Numbered from the stretch's first letter, positions 1 to 7,095 are shown. The stretch is 9,414 nt of DNA from Alphaproteobacteria bacterium (GCA_005884465.1 VAZH01000007.1:3134-12547), one strand, 5' to 3'. Notes: generated by a model from the sequence alone, not told the origin. Program-made: numbers and translations.

Positions 1-643
1 CGTCGCATTGCTTCTCACCGACCATATCTGGTTGTGGGCGCGTGGCTACGAGGGCGGCGGGCCGCATCTCGACCTGTTGCGGCGAACGTCGCATTGGCTG
101 ATGAAGCAGCCTGACCTCGACGAAGAAGCGCTGCGCCTGCAGGTCCAGGGTCATGATCTCGTGGTGCTGCGCCAGAGCATGGCGGACAGCGTCGCACCGG
201 TGACGGTGACATCGCCCACCGGCGCCACGCGCGAATTGACGCTGAGCGCCAGCGAACCCGGGACCTGGCGTTCGACGATCCCTGCGAACGAACTCGGTCT
301 GTGGCAGGCAACCGATGGTACGCTGAAAGCCTTGATCAATGTCGGCCCGACCAACCCGAAGGAATTTTCGGAAGTCACCTCCACCACCGAGATGCTGAAA
401 CCGCTGGCGCAAGCCACCGGCGGCGACGCAAGGCGCGTCATGGATGGCTCCAGCCTCGACCTGCCGCGCATCGTGCCGGTGCGTGCATCCAGCATTTTTC
501 ACGGCGATGGCTGGATGGGCGTGAAGATGCGCGATGCGAGTGTGGTCAGAGGCGTCGGCGTGCTGCCGCTGTTCGCCGGCCTGATCGGCCTGCTGCTCTT
601 GCTTGGCGCGTTCGCCGCGACCTGGCTGCGAGAGGGGCGCTGA
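1..643 (+). CDS. C-terminal part of a large membrane protein (glutamine amidotransferase-like/DUF1355-type), truncated by window edge
   Basis: The reading frame is open from the left edge (the TTG at 8 is an internal Leu codon) to TGA at 641-643, so about 213 C-terminal residues are present. The visible part begins with an LLTDHIWLWARGYEGGGP stretch followed by LLRRTSHWLMKQP. I associate this with the large (roughly 700 aa) rhizobial membrane proteins carrying a class I glutamine amidotransferase-like domain and encoded near MoxR ATPase, DUF58 and DUF4159 genes. A beta-rich region follows (VTVTSPTGATRELTLS, then a GTWRSTIPANELGLW stretch). The protein ends in one strong hydrophobic helix (about residues 187-209 of the visible part) and a short basic tail, LREGR. 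The periplasmic placement of the beta-rich domain is inferred. No catalytic residue can be assessed in this fragment and the substrate is unknown. The family assignment is from memory; that it is a real coding region is much surer. Confidence 0.75.
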   Translation, partial: VALLLTDHIWLWARGYEGGGPHLDLLRRTSHWLMKQPDLDEEALRLQVQGHDLVVLRQSMADSVAPVTVTSPTGATRELTLSASEPGTWRSTIPANELGLWQATDGTLKALINVGPTNPKEFSEVTSTTEMLKPLAQATGGDARRVMDGSSLDLPRIVPVRASSIFHGDGWMGVKMRDASVVRGVGVLPLFAGLIGLLLLLGAFAATWLREGR

Positions 644-739
644 TCGCAACTCAAGCCGCCTGGCTTGGTTTGGGCTTGGCTTGGCGTGGCGTGAATCACA
701 CACACCCTCCGAATTCTGCCGACGCGCGGATAGACCCGA

Positions 740-782
740 TTGACACCCTGCGCCGATCCCGGTGATGTAACATTATAACATC
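740..782 (+). promoter_or_regulatory. Putative promoter with Zur-type operator upstream of the DUF2946/TonB receptor genes
   Basis: A consensus -35 hexamer TTGACA lies at 740-745. From 764 to 782 is GATGTAACATTATAACATC, an imperfect palindrome with 7 of 9 pairs matching around T773 and perfect 5-base outer arms (GATGT/ACATC). The right half, TATAACATC, resembles the half-site of proteobacterial Zur boxes, whose core is about TGTTATA-N-TATAACA. The palindrome covers the position expected for the -10 element and ends 12 bases before the first candidate ATG (795), a layout typical of repression by occlusion. No good -10 hexamer stands out, so the promoter is less certain than the palindrome. A Fur or other Fur-family site is the main alternative. 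The downstream ZnuD-like receptor favours Zur. Confidence 0.6.
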
Positions 783-794
783 GGGGCGGCCGAG

Positions 795-1229
795 ATGGCT
801 TGGTCTCCGGCGATGCAGGCGTCTATCGGCATGAAGTGGTTGCGATCGAACATCAAACATGGCTCGCGGCTCGCGCTGTTTGCGCTGGCTCTGCAGTTTG
901 CGCTTTCGTTCGGGCATTTCCACGAGGGCGCTGCGCGGGCGGCGCCGGCTGTTCAATCGAGCTCCGCCAACAGCCTGTCCGCAACCGACACGGCCAGCGA
1001 GGATGCTCAGCAACAGCCTGCGTCCAACCACGATTCCGACCAGCAACAGGGTGATGTTTGCGCGATCTGCGCCGTTCTCGCGCTGGCGAAAACGATGCTG
1101 TTTGCAGCGCCACCGCTGCTGTTGCTTCCGCAAGCGATCGAAATTTTATACCTGAGCACCGATGCCGAGTTCGCTCATCTGAACTCCGCCCGCGTCGCTT
1201 TCCAGCCGCGCGCTCCCCCGATCTCCTGA
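795..1229 (+). CDS. DUF2946-like small secreted/membrane protein with HxH and CxxC motifs
   Basis: This 144-aa protein has a basic N-region and a hydrophobic signal or anchor helix (about residues 25-40, ending ALSFGHFHEG). A low-complexity Ser/Ala/Gln linker follows (about 50-86), then GDVCAICAVLALAK with Cys89 and Cys92, a second hydrophobic segment (92-113) and a C-terminal RAPP motif. The HFH pair, the CxxC and the C-terminal R-x-PP pattern match what I know of DUF2946 proteins, which often sit beside TonB receptors or metal genes; their function is not established. The start is uncertain. ATG 795 has the purine-rich GGGGCGG upstream, while ATG 831 (MKWLRSNIKHG) would give a more normal signal-peptide N-region but has a poor ribosome site. 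It is the first gene after the putative Zur box and probably shares a transcript with the receptor. A periplasmic metal-binding accessory role is inference. Confidence 0.75.
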   Translation: MAWSPAMQASIGMKWLRSNIKHGSRLALFALALQFALSFGHFHEGAARAAPAVQSSSANSLSATDTASEDAQQQPASNHDSDQQQGDVCAICAVLALAKTMLFAAPPLLLLPQAIEILYLSTDAEFAHLNSARVAFQPRAPPIS

Positions 1230-1380
1230 CATCGATAGCTTGATGTCCCCTGTGGGATTCGCCACGTCCTGCGTGGCCGATCGATCCGGGGATAGTTGCA
1301 ATCGGTCCGTCGCACATCGACGGCAAGCGCTTTCCGAATTCGTTGACGATGACGAATCTGGCGGCGGCTTTTATCGGGAT
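1230..1380 (+). other. Intergenic leader between the DUF2946-like gene and the TonB receptor, with a small hairpin
   Basis: This 151-base spacer contains a perfect 6-bp stem, GCCACG (1261-1266) pairing with CGTGGC (1272-1277), with a 5-base loop TCCTG. No T-run follows, so it does not look like a rho-independent terminator; it could be a processing or attenuation structure, or chance. The receptor frame happens to be open back to ATG 1240. The 47 extra residues would precede an obvious signal peptide and are polar and Cys-containing, so I treat the stretch as non-coding. No second Zur-like palindrome was seen here, which supports co-transcription from the promoter near 740. Confidence 0.4.
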
Positions 1381-3756
1381 ATGTCCATGGCGTTTTTTGC
1401 GAGACGTGCTTTCCAGATCAGCGCAAGTTGGCTTCTGCTCTGCGGAATGGGTAGCAGCGCGATGTCTCAGGATGCCGCTTCATCGGCCGCCACCCAGCTT
1501 CCCGGGATCACGGTGACCTCGCCAAGTCCGATCGTGCGGCGAAACGTCGTTCCGTCGCGAACGCCGGTGCGCGTCGCCCGCACGGTCCCCAATCGCAATC
1601 GTGCCCCGGCGCCGCCGCCGCAAGCCCAGCCAACGCCGCCCGCAGCTGCGCCGCAGCAGGGCGTGCTGCCGATCGTGACCGATCAATTTGCAACCGTCAC
1701 GGTGGTGCCGAACGAGGAAATCCGCCGCGAGGGCGGCGCTCAGCTCGGCGATCTCCTGTTTTCCAAGCCAGGCATTACCGGTTCGAGCTTCGCTCCCGGC
1801 GCCTCGAGCCGGCCGGTCATCCGGGGTCTTGACGTCAATCGCGTCGGCATTTTTGAGAACGGCGTCGCCGGCGGCGGAGCCTCCGATCTCGGCGAAGATC
1901 ACTTCGTCCCGATCGATCCGGTGGCGACAAACCAGATCGAAGTGATACGGGGACCGGCCGCGTTGCGCTACGGATCGACATCGATCGGCGGCATCGTCAG
2001 CGCGACCAACAACCGCATCCCGGACGCGCTGCCTTCATGCCCGGCCGCGCCGTTCCAGACCTATGGACTACCGGTCAAGGCGCCACTCGCAAGCGTGCAA
2101 TCGCCGGGATGCATGACCGCGGAGACGCGAACGGCTGTCAGCTCCGTCGATCGCGGTGTTGAAGGCGGCGTGCTTCTTGATGCCGGCGGTGGCAATTTCG
2201 CGCTTCACGCCGACGCCTATGGCCGCAACACCAGCGATTATCAAATCCCGAGCTATCCATATCTGTTCGATCCCACCAAGTCGTTCAACGGCCGGCAGCC
2301 GAATTCGGCGACGCGGACGGACGGCGCCTCGATCGGCGGCTCGTATATTTTCGATGGCGGGTTTATCGGCGCGGCAATCACGCAGAACGACGCGCTGTAC
2401 CACATCCCCGGCATCGATGGCGCCGATCACCAGACCCGCATCGACGCGCATCAGACCAAAATCACCGCCAAAGGCGAATATCGGCCGGACGCGGCGGCGA
2501 TCGATGCGATCCGGTTCTGGGCCGGCGCCACCGACTACCGGCACAACGAGATTGGCCTCGCAGATCCCGCCGATCCGACCACGCTCGGCGTGCGGCAGAC
2601 CTTTACCAACAAGGAGCAGGAAGTCCGGGTCGAAGTCCAGTTGATGCCGTTCAATGCGCGCTTTGCGACGGTGACCACCGCGTTCGGCCTGCAGGCCGGG
2701 CATCAGGAACTGACCGCGCCGAGCCCGGACGATCCAGGCACGCTGTTCAATGGGCTATGGGACCCGAACCGTAACACCCGCGAAGCAGGCTACGTCTTCA
2801 ACGAGCTCAAATTCACCGAGGCGATCAAAGCCCAGATCGCCGGCCGCATCGAGCATGTCGATTTGAGTGGATCGACGCCGGATTTCCCCGCGGACTTTCT
2901 GCCCGACGGCAATCCGCAAGTTAGCATCGCGCGAAATCTGCACTTTACGCCGAAGAGCGGCAGCATCGGGTTGATCCAGAACCTTCCCTACGATCTCGTC
3001 GGCAGCATCACGGCTCAATATGTCGAGCGTGCGCCAAAACCGGCGGAACTGTTCTCTCGCGGCGCGCATGACGCGACGGCGACATTCGATATCGGCAATC
3101 CGAACCTGACGATCGAAACCGCCAAATCAGTCGAAATCGGATTGCGCAGGGCCACCGGGCCGCTGCGTTTCGAAGCAACGGCGTATTACACCCGCTTCAA
3201 CAACTTCATCTTTCGGCGGCTGACCGGGGTGAAGTGCGACGGCGACTTCGATTCCTGCGGCGCGCCCGATGCCGATCTCAACCAGGCTGTGTATTCGCAA
3301 CGCGACGCGATCTTCCGCGGCGGCGAATTCCAGAGCCAACTCGACGTCGCGCCCTGGCTAGGCGGCATTTGGGGTATCGAGAACCAATTCGACATCGTTC
3401 GCGCCACCTTCACCGACGGCACCAACGTGCCGCGGATTCCGCCGGTGCGCGTCGGCGGCGGCGTGTTCTGGCGCGATACCAATTGGCTGATGCGCGTCAA
3501 CTTCTTGCATGCGTTCGCGCATACCGATGTCGCGGTCATCGCCGAAACGCCGACCGCCGGCTATAATCTCCTGAAGGCGGAAGTCAGCTACAAGACCAAG
3601 CTCGATCCCGCCTATTTCGGGGCCCGTGAAATGATCGTCGGACTCGTCGGCAACAATCTGCTGAACGAGAATATTCGCAATTCGGTGTCCTACACCAAGG
3701 ACGAGGTCCTGCTGCCGGGCATCGGCGTCCGGGCGTTTGCCAATCTCAAATTCTAG
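1381..3756 (+). CDS. TonB-dependent outer-membrane receptor, ZnuD-like (probable zinc/metal uptake)
   Basis: This 791-aa receptor should move a scarce nutrient, probably zinc or a zinc complex, across the outer membrane using TonB energy. A signal peptide (residues 1-27, hydrophobic ISASWLLLCGM) is followed by a likely TonB box in LPGITVTSPSP (40-50) and a Pro/Ala-rich linker (about 75-95). The plug (about 96-210) contains RPVIRGLDVNRVGIFENG (from 144), LGEDHFVPIDP and EVIRGPAALRYGS (from about 187). This plug pattern, with an acidic/His GEDH motif before the VIRGPA block, is like ZnuD. The barrel runs from about 213 to a C-terminal Phe (LKF), normal for outer-membrane proteins. Two Cys pairs, 220/244 and 619/626, probably lie in external loops. 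ATG 1381 was chosen because it directly precedes the signal peptide; ATG 1387 has a better-spaced GGGA, and 1240 adds an unlikely 47 residues. Zinc as substrate is inferred from the plug and the upstream Zur-like site; other metals or haem cannot be excluded. Confidence 0.9.
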   Translation: MSMAFFARRAFQISASWLLLCGMGSSAMSQDAASSAATQLPGITVTSPSPIVRRNVVPSRTPVRVARTVPNRNRAPAPPPQAQPTPPAAAPQQGVLPIVTDQFATVTVVPNEEIRREGGAQLGDLLFSKPGITGSSFAPGASSRPVIRGLDVNRVGIFENGVAGGGASDLGEDHFVPIDPVATNQIEVIRGPAALRYGSTSIGGIVSATNNRIPDALPSCPAAPFQTYGLPVKAPLASVQSPGCMTAETRTAVSSVDRGVEGGVLLDAGGGNFALHADAYGRNTSDYQIPSYPYLFDPTKSFNGRQPNSATRTDGASIGGSYIFDGGFIGAAITQNDALYHIPGIDGADHQTRIDAHQTKITAKGEYRPDAAAIDAIRFWAGATDYRHNEIGLADPADPTTLGVRQTFTNKEQEVRVEVQLMPFNARFATVTTAFGLQAGHQELTAPSPDDPGTLFNGLWDPNRNTREAGYVFNELKFTEAIKAQIAGRIEHVDLSGSTPDFPADFLPDGNPQVSIARNLHFTPKSGSIGLIQNLPYDLVGSITAQYVERAPKPAELFSRGAHDATATFDIGNPNLTIETAKSVEIGLRRATGPLRFEATAYYTRFNNFIFRRLTGVKCDGDFDSCGAPDADLNQAVYSQRDAIFRGGEFQSQLDVAPWLGGIWGIENQFDIVRATFTDGTNVPRIPPVRVGGGVFWRDTNWLMRVNFLHAFAHTDVAVIAETPTAGYNLLKAEVSYKTKLDPAYFGAREMIVGLVGNNLLNENIRNSVSYTKDEVLLPGIGVRAFANLKF

Positions 3757-3768
3757 AAGCGTGGCCTT

Positions 3769-3791
3769 CCTCTCCCGCTTGCGGGGCGAGG
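3769..3791. terminator. GC-rich hairpin between convergent genes (possible bidirectional terminator; repeat family member)
   Basis: CCTCTCCCGC (3769-3778) pairs with GCGGGGCGAGG (3781-3791), giving about ten pairs including one G-T, with a single bulged C and a very tight loop around TT. It lies 12 bases after the TonB receptor stop and 26 bases before the convergent GNAT stop. That position suits a terminator for both transcripts, but no T-tract follows on either strand. The sequence belongs to a CCTCTCCCGCTTGCGGGG-type palindrome that I recall as dispersed in Bradyrhizobium genomes. Its first 16 bases recur inverted at 8994-9009. Confidence 0.5.
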
Positions 3792-3816
3792 TGACACGCC
3801 GGCGCGCACGCTGATT

Positions 3817-4329
3817 CTATCGCGCCATGCTCCAGTCCGGGCGGATCGCTCCGGAGACATCCGCGAACGCGCCATCGACGAGCTCGGCCGCCAACAGGCG
3901 GCTATAGTCCACCGGTCCCGGCATGGTGGCCCGTCCCTTCGGGATAGTCTTGAAGCCCACGCGGCTGTAATAGCGCTCGTCGCCGACCAGCACCACGAGG
4001 CGATGCCCCCTTGCTTTGGCTTCCTTCAGCGCGCGATCCAGCAGCGCGCGGCCGACGCCGCGGCCGCGAAACGGCGGCTCGACCGTGAGCGGCCCCAATA
4101 GCAGAGCCTTGGTATCACCAATAAATATCGGCAATTGGCGCACCGAGCCCACCAGCAGCGTGCCGATCCGAGCCGTAAACGACAGATCGAGCAGGTGATC
4201 CACATGCTCGCGAAGCCGATAGGCGCTCAGCACGAAGCGGCCGGGCCCGAACGTGCGCTCGTGCAGGCGTTCAATGGCCTGCGCATCGTTGGCGGTTTCG
4301 GCCAGTATTGTCAGAGAGACATCGCTCAT
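3817..4329 (-). CDS. GNAT-family N-acetyltransferase
   Basis: This 170-aa cytoplasmic protein has the GNAT fold signature. The acetyl-CoA-binding motif A is LGPLTVEPPFRGRGVGRALL (78-97), containing the R-G-R-G-V-G pyrophosphate loop (88-93). Next comes the motif B region GDERYYSRVGF (116-126), where Tyr120/Tyr121 are candidates for the usual catalytic or acetyl-CoA-contacting tyrosine. Length and layout match the YhbS-like branch, whose acceptors are mostly unknown. The start ATG at 4329 has no clear Shine-Dalgarno sequence, and the 7-base word GGATAGC is repeated just upstream (4330-4336 and 4341-4347). It is the last gene of a leftward group, 70 bases after the GT2 gene. Co-transcription is possible but not compelling at that spacing. 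The acceptor substrate cannot be read from the sequence. Confidence 0.88.
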   Translation of the reverse strand: MSDVSLTILAETANDAQAIERLHERTFGPGRFVLSAYRLREHVDHLLDLSFTARIGTLLVGSVRQLPIFIGDTKALLLGPLTVEPPFRGRGVGRALLDRALKEAKARGHRLVVLVGDERYYSRVGFKTIPKGRATMPGPVDYSRLLAAELVDGAFADVSGAIRPDWSMAR

Positions 4330-4399
4330 GGATAGCCGCGGGATAGCATCTGCCGGAGGCGCGGTCCATCGCCGAGGCCTTGCCGGATTTCGAATCGCA

Positions 4400-5335
4400 T
4401 CAATTTTTGCCGATGGGTGCCTGAGACAGATAGGCCAGCAGCTTCATCTCGCGCCGGCCGCGCGTCACCGTATCGAGCACCAGCCCCGATGAGATCGACA
4501 GCACCGCCAAAATCATCAGGCCCATCGACAGAACCGCGGTCGGCAGACGAGGAACGATGCCGTGCTCGATATAGGTGATGATGATGGGGATCGCGAGGCC
4601 GATCGAAACCAGCGTCAGAAAAATTCCGATCGCGGTGAAAAACCGCAACGGCCTTTCCGATCGGTAGAGTTTCAGGATGGTGCCGAGAATTCGATAGCCG
4701 TCGCGCCAGGTGTTGAGCTTGCTGAACGATCCCTCCGGGCGGGCATAATAGGGCGTCGCGACCTCGGCGACCGGCAGCGCCAGTTCAAGCGCGTGGACGC
4801 TGAGCTCGGTTTCGATCTCGAAGCCATCTGACAACACCGGAAAGGATTTGACGAAGCGACGCGAGAATACCCGATAGCCGGAAAGAATATCCTTGAAGGC
4901 CTGACCGAAGACCGACGAGAGAAAGCTGGTCAGCATCCGGTTGCCGGTGCGATGGCCGCGCCGATAGGCGGCCGCCGCCTGATCGACGCGCAAGCCCACC
5001 ACCATGTCGAGATGCTCCGATAGCAGCGCATCGATCATGCGCGGCGCGCTGGCGGCGTCGTAGGTCGCATCGCCATCGACCAGCACATAGATATCGGCGT
5101 CGATATCGGCGAACATCCGCCGAACCACATGACCCTTGCCCTGGCGGCGCTCGCTGCGCACCTGCGCGCCGGCCGCGCGCGCGACTGCAATGGTGCGATC
5201 GGTGGAATTGTTGTCGTAGACGAAGATTTCGGCCGAAGGCAGCGCTTTACGGAAATCGGCGACCACGGTTGCGACCGCAGCCTCCTCATTGAAGCATGGC
5301 ACCAGCACGGCGATCCGTATCGATGATGGTGTCAT
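4400..5335 (-). CDS. Family 2 glycosyltransferase, polyprenyl-phosphate-sugar synthase type, membrane-anchored
   Basis: This 311-aa enzyme carries a GT-A catalytic domain: VPCFNEEAAV (12-21), DNNSTDRT (41-48) and the metal/nucleotide-sugar motif DGD (88-90) in VLVDGDATYD. Acceptor-side motifs are LSGYRVFSRRF (151-161) and GFEIETEL (171-178). Two transmembrane helices follow (about 232-256 and 266-290), then a basic tail. This is the layout of DPM1/GtrB-like enzymes that transfer a sugar from a nucleotide donor to undecaprenyl phosphate on the cytoplasmic face. The sugar is unknown. ATG 5335 starts the conserved region. A TTG at 5374 would add 13 residues, but its GGGAAG sits directly against the start codon, so I prefer 5335. 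The gene follows the GT-C-like membrane protein by 48 bases on the same strand, which suggests the two are a donor-maker and donor-user pair. Confidence 0.88.
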   Translation of the reverse strand: MTPSSIRIAVLVPCFNEEAAVATVVADFRKALPSAEIFVYDNNSTDRTIAVARAAGAQVRSERRQGKGHVVRRMFADIDADIYVLVDGDATYDAASAPRMIDALLSEHLDMVVGLRVDQAAAAYRRGHRTGNRMLTSFLSSVFGQAFKDILSGYRVFSRRFVKSFPVLSDGFEIETELSVHALELALPVAEVATPYYARPEGSFSKLNTWRDGYRILGTILKLYRSERPLRFFTAIGIFLTLVSIGLAIPIIITYIEHGIVPRLPTAVLSMGLMILAVLSISSGLVLDTVTRGRREMKLLAYLSQAPIGKN

Positions 5336-5383
5336 TGATTTAAAAAACCCAATCCACGAAGCCTGCCGAGTCAACTTCCCATA

Positions 5384-6538
5384 TCATGATCGGGCTTTGA
5401 CCGCCTGCCCTGCGAGGTCATCGTCCACTATTTCCGCCGGCGGCATTAGCAAGGCAAACAGCACACTCCACAACGAAAGCATTGCGACAGGAATTGTATA
5501 ATACGGCGTGAAGACGGGGTGGCTGAGAAAGAAGGCAAGATTCACCACAAGATTTCCAGCCGTGACGAGAGCTACCTGCCTAATGCCGTTGCCACGGCGC
5601 CAGCGTAAGATCAAAGCGGTCCACGCAATCGCGAGCACCAGCAGGACGAATTGCATGTCCGCGACGTAACTCCAGATGACGCTGAAGCTGAAATCGGGAG
5701 GCGTCACGTCGACACCTCCGTACGTCGTGGACAAAGGGCTACCGGCATTGATTGCGTTCGCAGCCAGCGCCGGCACCATGCCGAGCAAAAATGCTGCTCC
5801 GAACACCATGGCTTGCAGCGCGGTCTCGATTTTACGGGATAGTAAAAATGAGATGAAGAAGAACAGAAAATATCCCGACGAGAGAAATAGATTCGGCAAT
5901 CTGAAATTGACCGCCAGGCCAATCAAGAGGCCGACCAGCCCGGTCAGGAGCAGGCGGTGCTGCTGCCGCTGCTCGGCAAGGAACAGCCTGGCTGTGAGAT
6001 AGCCTGCCAGCGCACACACCACCATGGTTGGCGCCACCGAATAGCTTGCCTTGGCAGGATTGATCATCAGGTAGATGGCGAGGCAGCCAAAAGCGGTGGT
6101 GAGTAGAATTGAAGATCCAGAGCGTGCGTACGAAATTGCCAGCAGCGCAAAGCCGAATACGATGACCGTCGCCAATACGTAGAGCGGTATCACCTGAAAC
6201 CCTTGCGGAAATAGCGCCAGCACCAAGCCGGTGCCCGGCGGATATTGCATCACCAGCTTTTTGGTCGCCGGCATCGGGGTGTGACAGGGAGCCGTGGCGG
6301 TATCGCTCCAGGTCGGGAAACCTATCTCCTTCAATTTTGCTGACAGATAGCGGTCATCGTCACGGGAAATATCTGTGTCCAGACCGCCAAGCCCAAATCT
6401 TTGGAAAAGATGAGCTTGGCGCAGATAGCAAACGTCGTCATAAACGCCACGGGCTTCGCTCCAGCGCGACATCGACCAAACATTGCTGGCCAGGATCAGG
6501 AAGCATGCGAAGCCGCAAAGAACCTTCAAATAGTGCAT
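5384..6538 (-). CDS. Polytopic membrane protein, probable GT-C-type glycosyltransferase
   Basis: This 384-aa protein has roughly ten predicted membrane segments (about 4-22, 113-135, 143-160, 167-187, 196-213, 218-234, 241-260, 287-311, 321-339, 345-366). A long first external loop (23-112) contains GVYDDVCYL (31-39) with an acidic Asp34-Asp35 pair and ends in MQYPPGTGLVLAL (97-109). An acidic pair after the first helix and a YPPG motif before the second are features of GT-C enzymes, which use polyprenyl-phosphate sugars on the outer face of the membrane. I cannot name the family, and the acceptor (lipid, glycan or protein) is unknown. ATG 6538 is preceded by GGA at suitable spacing. The downstream GT2 gene could supply its donor. 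Base composition is lower than in the neighbours: the line 5821-5880 is 24 G+C of 60 by hand count. That may reflect transfer or just a Phe/Lys-rich helix region. Confidence 0.78.
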   Translation of the reverse strand: MHYLKVLCGFACFLILASNVWSMSRWSEARGVYDDVCYLRQAHLFQRFGLGGLDTDISRDDDRYLSAKLKEIGFPTWSDTATAPCHTPMPATKKLVMQYPPGTGLVLALFPQGFQVIPLYVLATVIVFGFALLAISYARSGSSILLTTAFGCLAIYLMINPAKASYSVAPTMVVCALAGYLTARLFLAEQRQQHRLLLTGLVGLLIGLAVNFRLPNLFLSSGYFLFFFISFLLSRKIETALQAMVFGAAFLLGMVPALAANAINAGSPLSTTYGGVDVTPPDFSFSVIWSYVADMQFVLLVLAIAWTALILRWRRGNGIRQVALVTAGNLVVNLAFFLSHPVFTPYYTIPVAMLSLWSVLFALLMPPAEIVDDDLAGQAVKARS

Positions 6539-6565
6539 CGCTTGTCCGGGCGCTTGGTGCTCTCA

Positions 6566-6595
6566 CAGGCTTGTCGCCAAATCCGCGCAAGCCTG
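6566..6595. repeat. Perfect 8-bp inverted repeat between the Nudix and GT-C genes
   Basis: CAGGCTTG (6566-6573) pairs exactly with CAAGCCTG (6588-6595) around a 14-base loop, inside the 65-base gap between the Nudix stop and the GT-C start. Transcribed leftwards it would form a hairpin shortly after the Nudix stop codon. No U-run follows, so it is a weak terminator candidate or an mRNA processing or stability element. It is the only evidence that the Nudix gene might be a separate unit from the genes to its left. Confidence 0.4.
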
Positions 6596-6603
6596 CAAGG
6601 GTC

Positions 6604-7095
6604 TTAACGCCAGGTCGCAATCGGCGCTCGGCCTTCGAGCACCTCTGATATCCGCAGGCGCGTACCCTCGGTCGTATCAGCCGGAAGCGCGCCCGCATCA
6701 AAGAACCCGCAGGCGACGATTTCATGGTTCGGCTCGGGCAGGCGATCCTGGCGAAAATGCCTGATCAGGTACACCGCGACGTGATCCCGGCGGGAGACAT
6801 GGCAGTTGAAGAACAAACCATGCAGCGCCGGCTCGCCTGATAGTTCGATTCCTGCCTCCTCGGCCAACTCGCGTTGCAGCGCATCGCGAAATGTTTCGCC
6901 GACTTCGACGCCGCCGCCCGGCAGGTGCCAGCCGGTGACGTAGCTGTGCTTGACCAGAAACACGCGGTTCTCGCCGTTCAGCACCACGGCGCGCACCCCG
7001 AGCGTCATGCCACGGGCGAAGCGCCAATACAGATGAAAAATCCGCCGCAGCAGCGGCTCAAACCCCTTTCTGAGATTCTGCAGGTTCATCGCCAT
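6604..7095 (-). CDS. Nudix hydrolase
   Basis: This 163-aa cytoplasmic enzyme is expected to cleave a nucleoside diphosphate linked to another moiety (Mg2+- or Mn2+-dependent). The Nudix box is complete and canonical: G61, five residues, E67, seven residues, then R75-E76-L-A-E79-E80-A-G82-I83, with the metal-binding glutamates intact. The preceding GWHLPGGGVEVGE block is typical. An N-terminal basic/aromatic segment (LLRRIFHLYWRFARGMTLGVRA, residues 15-36) precedes the catalytic beta-grasp strands. ATG 7095 was chosen because AAGAG stands four bases upstream; ATG 7089 is a close alternative. The same frame is open further back to 7320, but that would overlap the divergent phosphoesterase and adds low-complexity Arg/Ser-rich sequence. 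The substrate is unknown. The gene is divergent from the phosphoesterase (133-base gap) and heads the leftward gene group. Confidence 0.88.
   Translation of the reverse strand: MAMNLQNLRKGFEPLLRRIFHLYWRFARGMTLGVRAVVLNGENRVFLVKHSYVTGWHLPGGGVEVGETFRDALQRELAEEAGIELSGEPALHGLFFNCHVSRRDHVAVYLIRHFRQDRLPEPNHEIVACGFFDAGALPADTTEGTRLRISEVLEGRAPIATWR

Noticed and set aside
662..684. Three overlapping GGCTTGG words after the first gene
   Set aside because: Short low-complexity run without regular spacing; not a CRISPR or iteron array.
853..1326. - strand open frame of 157 codons over the DUF2946-like gene
   Set aside because: Arg-rich shadow product with no recognisable motif; the + strand frame has a signal helix, CxxC and the RAPP ending.
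1240..1380. N-terminal extension of the TonB receptor from ATG 1240
   Set aside because: The extra 47 residues are polar and precede a clear signal peptide starting at 1381 or 1387; an internal signal peptide would be unusual.
2068..2703. - strand open frame of 211 codons inside the TonB receptor
   Set aside because: The receptor frame has clear motifs throughout; the antisense frame has none and reflects high G+C.
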